Assembly (NCBI GenBank): GCA_013813945.1
Contig: JACCQV010000136.1
Span: 1-7,471 of the forward strand
Length of the DNA stretch: 7,471 nt
Reading direction: 5' to 3'
Source: Deltaproteobacteria bacterium
GTDB taxonomy: Bacteria > Myxococcota_A > Polyangia > Haliangiales > Haliangiaceae
The notes beneath the pieces were generated by a model that ran no database searches, was not told the origin of the DNA, and saw only the letters and a list, made by a program, of their open reading frames with translations. Of the stretch, positions 1 to 4,809 are shown piece by piece; the stretch's first letter is position 1; each line of letters opens with the position of its first letter. The position numbers and the translations under genes are program-made.

Positions 1-2
1 GC

Positions 3-167
3 GGTCAGATCTACGTCGACGACAACCTGGTGCGCGATGTTGTCCTCAACGATGTCGGTGCCGGGTATGGGGAGCTCGTCGTCGGGCTGGCGCGTGCGGA
101 TGACCTCGGCGCCCACGCTGTCGTCGACGACGTCATCGTCGCGAACGAGCGGATCGGCTGCCTGTAG
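3..167 (+). CDS. C-terminal end of an unknown protein, possibly with a ConA-like/jelly-roll fold
   Basis: This is a partial gene entering from the left edge. The frame starting at base 3 stays open for 54 codons and ends at TAG 165-167. It shows the strong G/C third-position preference of the other genes here. The peptide is acidic and valine-rich, beginning GQIYVDDNLVRDVV and ending VVDDVIVANERIGCL. Alternating hydrophobic stretches and a final strand with a DD-V-I-V pattern plus a near-terminal Cys resemble the last strands of LamG/concanavalin-A-like domains of secreted deltaproteobacterial proteins. That resemblance is an impression, not a verified match. The stop codon directly abuts the stop of the convergent lipoprotein gene. 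The competing frame beginning at base 37 reads as a Ser/Arg-rich low-complexity peptide and looks spurious. Coding status is fairly confident; the function is unknown. Confidence 0.6.
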   Translation, partial: GQIYVDDNLVRDVVLNDVGAGYGELVVGLARADDLGAHAVVDDVIVANERIGCL

Positions 168-1655
168 TCACGGCGTTTCGTCGCGAAGGATCAGCAGGCC
201 GCGTGGCGAGTCTGCGACGAAGATCAACTTGCGCGCCGGATCGACATCGAGACCGACGGCGCCTTCGAAGAACCGGTTGGTCGCTGCCGGACCCTGGGGA
301 TCCCAGGTGTTGAAGTAGCCGAGCAGTGTCGGTTGCGTCGGATCGGCGAGCGAGACCACGCGCACACCGTCCTGGTAGTAGGTGAAGTACGCGCGGTCGC
401 CGATCGCCATCACGTTGTGAATCGACACATGATCGCGCGTCGTATAGCTGCCGAGCTTCTGGGTGAACCGCGGTGAGCTCGGATCGGCATCGAGGACGTC
501 GAGGTGCGCGCCGTAGTTCTCGCCTCCGTGCAGCACGACCTTGCGTCCACCGGCGATCGTCGCCCAGCTCGAGTGGCTCGTGTTCGCCGTCGTGATCGGC
601 GCGCGCCCGATCTCGACCGGTGTTCCCGGCGTGGTGAAGTCGACGATGTAGAGGCCGGCATCCCACGCGTTGAGGTATGCGATGCCGTCCTTGACCATCA
701 GATCGTGAACGCTCGACCCCGCGGTGGTGAACCGGCTGAGCCGAACCGGTGCCTCCGGGTTCGTGATGTCGAACATGGGGCACGTGCCGTCGTAGTTCCC
801 GAAGTACGCATACTGCTTTCCACCGCGCGTCTCGGTGAACAGCGTGTGCGCCTCTTCGGGAATCTGCGCGACGAGCCTCGGCATCGTCGGATCCGTGACG
901 TCGACGACGTCGACCGGGGTGTCCGCGATCAACGCATAGCGCTTGTTGTTGGCCTCGACGATCTTGACGTCGTTGCTGTAGCCGTCGCCTGCGCGCTGCC
1001 ACGACCCGACCTCGACCGGATTGGCCGGATCGGAGGTCTCGATGATGTGCAGGCCATCGATCCGGATCAGATAGGCGAGCGTCCCTGCGACACGCACGTT
1101 GAACGTGAACCCGTTGCCCCAGCTCGGCGATCGCAGCTCGCCGACGAGGGCCAGATTGTTACTCTCGCCTTCGCCTTCGTTGCGGGTCGCACGGACCAGC
1201 TTCGCCGTGCACACCACGCACGCATCGCCTTCACACACGGCGCGGTCGGCGCGCAGGCTGCCATCGGCTTGCAGATCCGAGACGCGCTTCGCGACCACGA
1301 TAGGGCCTTCGGGGGTCGCGTACTCGATACGCTGAAAGATCGCGTCCGAGGTGAACGTCCCGGGAATGTCCTCGTCGCGGTCGACGATGACCTCCGAGCC
1401 GCGGGCCTCGAAGTGAAAGCTCGAGACCCCACCGACGCGCACGCCGGTCAACGTCCACCGGCCCTCGGGATCCCAGCCTGCCAGGGTGCCCGGGGCGATC
1501 GGTCCGAAGTCGGCGGCGGTCGCGAACGCCGCGGCCGGGAACGGAATCTCCTCGCAGCGTGCGACGACCGGCGGGATGACGAGCGCATCGGGCGTGAGCT
1601 CGATGTTATCGCCACAGGCAGCAGCGATCGCGAGGAGCCCCAGCAGCTTGGACAT
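168..1655 (-). CDS. LVIVD-repeat beta-propeller lipoprotein
   Basis: This is a predicted surface or periplasmic lipoprotein of 495 aa. The ATG at 1655-1653 was chosen because it opens a short signal peptide, MSKLLGLLAIAAAC, with the lipid-modified Cys at residue 14 followed by GDN. The open frame continues upstream to 1895, but that part is Arg-rich and not protein-like. Residues 50-160 form a beta-rich domain (GRWTLTGV near 66-73) with a Cys cluster at 141, 146 and 149 (CEGDACVVC); C34 is another candidate disulfide partner. From about residue 185 there are six to seven LVIVD-type repeats, near 201, 247, 291, 334, 384, 430 and 486. Each has a G-[LV]-x-[IV]-[IV]-[DES] strand followed by D/N-P-x-x-P-x-x-[LV], as in GLYIVDFTTPGTPVEIG. 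Known LVIVD proteins are predicted extracellular beta-propellers of unknown biochemical role, probably binding or scaffolding. The gene runs divergently from the GAF-like gene. The family call is strong; the function is open. Confidence 0.9.
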   Translation of the reverse strand: MSKLLGLLAIAAACGDNIELTPDALVIPPVVARCEEIPFPAAAFATAADFGPIAPGTLAGWDPEGRWTLTGVRVGGVSSFHFEARGSEVIVDRDEDIPGTFTSDAIFQRIEYATPEGPIVVAKRVSDLQADGSLRADRAVCEGDACVVCTAKLVRATRNEGEGESNNLALVGELRSPSWGNGFTFNVRVAGTLAYLIRIDGLHIIETSDPANPVEVGSWQRAGDGYSNDVKIVEANNKRYALIADTPVDVVDVTDPTMPRLVAQIPEEAHTLFTETRGGKQYAYFGNYDGTCPMFDITNPEAPVRLSRFTTAGSSVHDLMVKDGIAYLNAWDAGLYIVDFTTPGTPVEIGRAPITTANTSHSSWATIAGGRKVVLHGGENYGAHLDVLDADPSSPRFTQKLGSYTTRDHVSIHNVMAIGDRAYFTYYQDGVRVVSLADPTQPTLLGYFNTWDPQGPAATNRFFEGAVGLDVDPARKLIFVADSPRGLLILRDETP

Positions 1656-1694
1656 CGACGAGAGCTTTCCCCGGGGAGCGACTGCCGGCAAGCC

Positions 1695-1718
1695 GACCCG
1701 CCTCACACGGGCTGTTCC
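1695..1718 (-). promoter_or_regulatory. Possible ECF-type promoter for the LVIVD lipoprotein gene
   Basis: Read on the minus strand, GGAAC (complement of 1714-1718) is followed after 16 nt by GTC (complement of 1695-1697). This is the general layout of promoters used by extracytoplasmic-function sigma factors (GGAAC, a spacer of about 16 nt, then GTC). The -10-like element lies about 40 nt upstream of the chosen ATG at 1655, a plausible distance for a short leader. The motif is short and the region GC-rich, so chance occurrence is quite possible. No convincing sigma-70 TTGACA/TATAAT pair was seen. Confidence 0.2.
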
Positions 1719-1746
1719 CCTGAGGTGCAGGGCGGGCACCAGTCCG

Positions 1747-1827
1747 GTGGGAATCGTCCCACGCGGTGCTGACCGCGGGATGCGGCCGGTGTGAACGCGC
1801 CGCACCGGCCCGTGCACGCCTTTGCAC
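1747..1827 (+). promoter_or_regulatory. Cluster of tandem inverted repeats; possible structured leader or operator region
   Basis: Four consecutive inverted repeats lie almost end to end. They are GTGGGA-ATCG-TCCCAC (1747-1762), CGCGGT-GCTG-ACCGCG (1762-1777), GGCCGGTGTG-aacgcgc-CGCACCGGCC (1784-1810) and GTGCA-cgcctt-TGCAC (1812-1827). The third is the strongest: ten base pairs including one wobble. The wobble is G-U in a plus-strand transcript but A-C in a minus-strand one, which favours RNA structure in the leader of the downstream GAF-like gene. The fourth looks more like a small operator. None is followed by a T-run, so these are not classic terminators. In GC-rich DNA, short stems are common. 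Only the third is individually convincing. Confidence 0.35.
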
Positions 1828-1906
1828 ATCGAGCGCGAGCGGCGGCGAGAAATCCCGAGATCGCCGACGTTCCTCCGTTGGCACATCGATCGCACTCGAT
1901 CCAGGC

Positions 1907-2419
1907 ATGGCCGTCACCGCGATCAAGCGCCTCTCGGTGGCGTCCATCGAATGGGGCCCGCCGGTTCCGCCTCCCCCCGTACCCGTCACCCCGGCGCGGC
2001 CCGGAGTCCTCGCAACCCCGCTCGTGTCCCTGCCGTCGCCGCAGGAGCTCATCGAGAGCGCGCGTGCGATCGCGGCGGAGACCTCGTTTCCTGCCGCTGC
2101 GCTCCGGCTCCAGCATGAGATCTGTCAGCTGATACGCGGCAGCGAAGCGCTGTGCGTCGCGTTCGACTGGACATACCGCGTTGCCTTCACGGCGACCGAG
2201 ACGATCGAGTCGACCGAGATCACAGAGCTGGTCGCGCACGTCGCAGGCACCGGGCGGCGTACCGTGATCGGCAACGCCGTGATCGCCCCGATCGGAGTGG
2301 CTCCTGCATGGGCGGTCATCGCGGTGCGTCGGGCAGTGCCGTTCCGTTCGCCCGAGATCGCGGTGGTGACCATGCTCGCGGAGCGTGTGGCCGGTCCGAT
2401 CGGGCGGTTTCTACGCTGA
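1907..2419 (+). CDS. Small GAF-like domain protein
   Basis: This is a 170-aa soluble protein with no signal peptide or membrane segment. The ATG at 1907 (MAVTAIKRLSVASIEWG) was chosen because the frame upstream of it is low-complexity and Arg-rich. A proline-rich linker (about residues 18-32, PPVPPPPVP) leads into an alpha-helical start near 46-77 and then a compact alpha/beta domain. Its features match small degenerate GAF domains: a helix plus strand around LCVAFDWTYRVAFTA (82-96), L-V-A-H-V-A-G-T-G-R near 108-117, a V-I-A-P-I-G strand (125-130), an A-V-I-A-V-R-R strand (136-142), and a C-terminal helix after P-F-R-S-P-E-I-A. GAF domains bind small ligands or mediate dimerisation. No effector domain is attached, so any role would be in trans. 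No strong Shine-Dalgarno sequence is visible; a 5-bp inverted repeat (1888-1901) ends just before the ATG. The gene converges on the SPFH operon. The coding call is good; the GAF assignment is by eye. Confidence 0.72.
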   Translation: MAVTAIKRLSVASIEWGPPVPPPPVPVTPARPGVLATPLVSLPSPQELIESARAIAAETSFPAAALRLQHEICQLIRGSEALCVAFDWTYRVAFTATETIESTEITELVAHVAGTGRRTVIGNAVIAPIGVAPAWAVIAVRRAVPFRSPEIAVVTMLAERVAGPIGRFLR

Positions 2420-2445
2420 CGACCTGAGCTCGAGCTACGCCAGCG
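2414..2445 (-). terminator. Possible hairpin terminator between convergent genes
   Basis: In the minus-strand transcript, CGCTGGCG pairs with CGTCAGCG across a 16-nt loop, giving eight pairs including one G-U. The loop itself contains the palindrome AGCTCGAGCT. The structure lies just beyond the stop of the second SPFH gene and overlaps the last codons of the convergent GAF-like gene. That is where transcription from both sides should end. No U-tract follows on either strand, so if it terminates transcription it is non-canonical. The short stem and GC-rich context keep confidence low. Confidence 0.28.
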
Positions 2446-2478
2446 AGCTGTGAGGCGAGCCAGTGCCCTTGGGGTACA

Positions 2479-3693
2479 TCAGCGCGCGCCCATGAACTGC
2501 TCGGCAAATTGCCGGAGGCGCAGCACCGACGGAATGCCCTCGCTCGAGCTGAACGTCAGCGTGCTGCCGAACTTCACGTACTCCGCGGTCTTGTACGCGA
2601 CGTAGGCCTTGCCGGCGGGCGATCCGAGCAAGGTATTCAGCTTGATCTCGTATTCGCCCTGAACCCGGGCGACGAGCGAGTCACCTTCTGCGCCGAGCCG
2701 AGCTTCGGTCGCATCGGCCTCTGCGTTGATCCGGTTCTTGTACTCGAGCGTCTCCGCCTGGATGTTCTTGATGCCGATCAGGTACGCATCGCTGACCGAC
2801 GCAGTGTCGATGCCGAACAGCTTCGCTGCCTCGGTGCGCTTCACCTCGACCTCCGGCCCCGGCATCGCGGCGAGCTTGGTGCGGACCGTACCCGGGACCG
2901 CATCCTCGACGGGGAGGAGGCCGACCTGGTACGCGCGCTCGAGCTCGGCTTGACGCTTGACCCAGTCCTGCGTGCGCGACGAGATCTGCGCGCTCGTGCC
3001 CTGGACGTAGTTGTCCAGCGTCTGCTGGACGCCCGCGAGCTTCTGCGCCGCGGCATCGAGCAGCTTGTTCTGCTCGTTGAGCTGAATCTGCTGCAGCTGC
3101 TTCTCGTATTCGTCGCGGAACGTCACCGATCGCACGAGCACGGACTCTGCCTCCAGGTACATCGGCTCGAGCTGCTTGTTCAGCATCTTGAGCGCGGATG
3201 CACTCGCGGCGAGCCGGCGCTCGGTCGAGTAGAACCCGACGGAGTCGAGCGTCGCGAGCTCCTCGCGGAGGACGCTGGTCGCCGTCTCCTCGGCGAGGCG
3301 CTGGTAGCGAAACCGGCCGTCGGGATCCTGAACGTGGTTACCCGCGGCGACGAGCTCGTGTGCGTGGCCCGGCTTGATGCGAAGCGGAACCGAGACGTCG
3401 AGCTCGACGGTGTTGTTGTCCTTGGTGCGGATCACGAGCGTCTTCTGGGCGCCGGACTGATCCGCGGAGTAGTCGAGAATGAAGAAGTAGCTCGGCAGCA
3501 CGATCAGCTTGTGCACACCGGGAATTCGCCAGTGCCAGCCTGGACCGAGGTCCTCGGCGAGCACGCCGCTGGCCGCGCTCTGGCGCACCCCGATCTCACT
3601 GGGCTCGACGCGCAGCGTGAACAGAGCGGGGAAGATCCACAGGATGATGGCCGCGATCACGACGCCCTTCGCGACCTTGATCAGCGCGTTCAA
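2479..3693 (-). CDS. SPFH/band-7 (prohibitin/HflC-like) membrane protein, distal partner
   Basis: This 404-aa SPFH-superfamily protein has a membrane anchor at residues 8-26 (VAKGVVIAAIILWIFPALF) preceded by Lys residues, suggesting an N-in orientation. An SPFH domain follows at about 27-200: V-E-P-S-E-I-G-V, G-P-G-W-H-W-R-I-P-G and a D-N-N-T-V-E-L-D-V-S-V strand. A helical, Gln-rich coiled coil spans about 194-255. The C-terminal segment 315-350 (AEADATEARLGAEGD) and the end AYVAYKTAEYVKFGS resemble the assembly helices of prohibitin and HflC. The start codon is TTG (3693-3691), overlapping the TGA of the upstream SPFH gene as TTGA. A strong GGGAGGTGG Shine-Dalgarno lies 5 nt upstream, inside the upstream gene's last codons. 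Such proteins form large membrane rings or microdomains and often regulate proteases. By analogy with HflK/HflC the SPFH domain would face the periplasm, but no FtsH gene is seen here. Confidence 0.85.
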   Translation of the reverse strand: MNALIKVAKGVVIAAIILWIFPALFTLRVEPSEIGVRQSAASGVLAEDLGPGWHWRIPGVHKLIVLPSYFFILDYSADQSGAQKTLVIRTKDNNTVELDVSVPLRIKPGHAHELVAAGNHVQDPDGRFRYQRLAEETATSVLREELATLDSVGFYSTERRLAASASALKMLNKQLEPMYLEAESVLVRSVTFRDEYEKQLQQIQLNEQNKLLDAAAQKLAGVQQTLDNYVQGTSAQISSRTQDWVKRQAELERAYQVGLLPVEDAVPGTVRTKLAAMPGPEVEVKRTEAAKLFGIDTASVSDAYLIGIKNIQAETLEYKNRINAEADATEARLGAEGDSLVARVQGEYEIKLNTLLGSPAGKAYVAYKTAEYVKFGSTLTFSSSEGIPSVLRLRQFAEQFMGAR

Positions 3694-4790
3694 TTGCCAC
3701 CTCCCACGTTCTCGAGCTGCACACGCTGCGGCGTGCCATCGGTGCGAACCGGCGTGATCTCGATCGTCACGCCCTTGAGCCGCTCACCGAGGCGCTCCAT
3801 GACGCGCTCGACCGGCTGATTCCGGAAGGCGTCGATCTCCGCCTTCTTCGACAGGTACTGCGCATCAAGCTGTCCCTTGAGCTGATCGGCCGTGCTCTTC
3901 GCCGCCGAACGCGCCGCCTGCCCTGCGGCGAGCTTCTCGATCTTGTACGTGTCGACCACGCGGTGCGTCTGCGTCTGCTCCGTCACGGCGGTCGCGAGCT
4001 GCGCCTCGAGCTCGGCGCGCTTGGTCTGGATCACCTTGTTCTGATCGCGCTCGACTTCGGCGAGCTTGCGATCGCGCTCGGTCGCCGCGCGTGACAGCTC
4101 GGAGTCGATCACGGTGAGCTGGTTCTCGGTCTGGTTGCGAGCCTCGATCAGATCCTCGTACTCCTTCGAGAACCGAGGGCGCGGCGTCACGATGCTCGTG
4201 ACCTCGACACCATGCGGGTTGAGCACCTGGTTCAACCGCTTGCGCGCGCGCTCCTCGGCCTGCGCGAAGCTCGTCGGGTTCGACACGCTGATCGTCGACT
4301 CGCGCCCGAACTCGTCGCGCAAGATGGACCGCGCGTACGGGAGCATCCACTCGTAGTAGCGGTGGCCGAGGCCGGAGTCGCGCATCGTCTCGTCTGCGTG
4401 CGCAGGGATGGCGCGGAACAGCAACGTCGTGTCGTTGAACGCAAAGCTCGATCCATCCGACGCGCGGACGCTGAGCTCCTTGCCCTCGAGCGAGCTCTTG
4501 TTGGCAGCGCCGCGCAGGTGGAACGTCTGGGGGCTCGAGTCCAGGATGTAGACGTTGTGGATCCCGAACGGCAGCTTGAGGATCAAGCCAGGCTGCGTGA
4601 TCACCTCGGTGGATCCGGTGATGTTGTTGATCCGGACGGCGACCTGCCCCGCTTCGACGGAGGCACACGAGCGAAACGCTGCGATCACGAGAACGAGCGC
4701 GGCGGCGGCGAGCCACAGCCGGGATGGTTCGCCTCCCGCGCCCTTCAAGAAGCCGAGGAGCTTGCCCTTCGCTCCAGATGTCTCTGCCAT
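3690..4790 (-). CDS. SPFH/band-7 (HflK/prohibitin-like) membrane protein, proximal partner
   Basis: This 366-aa protein starts at ATG 4790-4788 with GGAGGG a few nt upstream. A Lys-rich cytoplasmic tail of about 24 residues precedes one transmembrane helix at 25-39 (LWLAAAALVLVIAAF). The SPFH domain follows: SVEAGQVAVRINNITGS (44-60), QPGLILKLPFGIHNVYILD (66-84), and a strand-rich body to about 205. In the second half of the domain, ILRDEFGRESTISV and G-V-E-V-T-S-I-V are typical of the SPFH C-terminal subdomain. Residues 205-330 are charged and heptad-like (EARNQTENQLTVIDSELSRA), predicting a long coiled coil. The C-terminus ends in a short Gly-rich GGGN tail. It overlaps the following SPFH gene by 4 nt, consistent with translational coupling and a hetero-oligomer made in fixed ratio, as for HflK/HflC. 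It is shorter than E. coli HflK and lacks an obvious Gly/Pro-rich N-terminal tail, so orthology is not claimed. Confidence 0.85.
   Translation of the reverse strand: MAETSGAKGKLLGFLKGAGGEPSRLWLAAAALVLVIAAFRSCASVEAGQVAVRINNITGSTEVITQPGLILKLPFGIHNVYILDSSPQTFHLRGAANKSSLEGKELSVRASDGSSFAFNDTTLLFRAIPAHADETMRDSGLGHRYYEWMLPYARSILRDEFGRESTISVSNPTSFAQAEERARKRLNQVLNPHGVEVTSIVTPRPRFSKEYEDLIEARNQTENQLTVIDSELSRAATERDRKLAEVERDQNKVIQTKRAELEAQLATAVTEQTQTHRVVDTYKIEKLAAGQAARSAAKSTADQLKGQLDAQYLSKKAEIDAFRNQPVERVMERLGERLKGVTIEITPVRTDGTPQRVQLENVGGGN
3697..3705 (-). promoter_or_regulatory. Strong Shine-Dalgarno deciding the TTG start of the second SPFH gene
   Basis: The complement reads GGGAGGTGG. Its GGAGGT core sits 5 nt before the TTG at 3693-3691, within the codons for the Gly-rich C-terminus of the upstream SPFH protein. 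A start further in, such as the GTG near residue 12, would cut into the membrane anchor. The TTG with this ribosome site is therefore the best choice. Confidence 0.75.
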
Positions 4791-4809
4791 GGTCCCTCCG
4801 CCGGCCAGG

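Noticed and set aside
504..1772. Long plus-strand open frame of 422 codons
   Set aside because: It lies antisense to the LVIVD lipoprotein gene. Its translation is Arg/Asp-rich with no domain-like pattern, as expected for the mirror frame of a GC-rich gene.
1656..1895. Upstream extension of the LVIVD lipoprotein to 1895
   Set aside because: The extra 80 residues are Arg-rich and would bury the lipoprotein signal peptide that begins at 1655.
1766..1906. Upstream extension of the GAF-like protein to 1766
   Set aside because: The extra 47 residues are Arg/Ser-rich low complexity, overlap the inverted-repeat cluster and do not look coding.
2509..3819. Plus-strand open frame of 436 codons
   Set aside because: It is antisense to the two SPFH genes. 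The composition is dominated by Arg, Leu, Asp and Glu, mirroring their codons. The minus-strand proteins have clear SPFH features.
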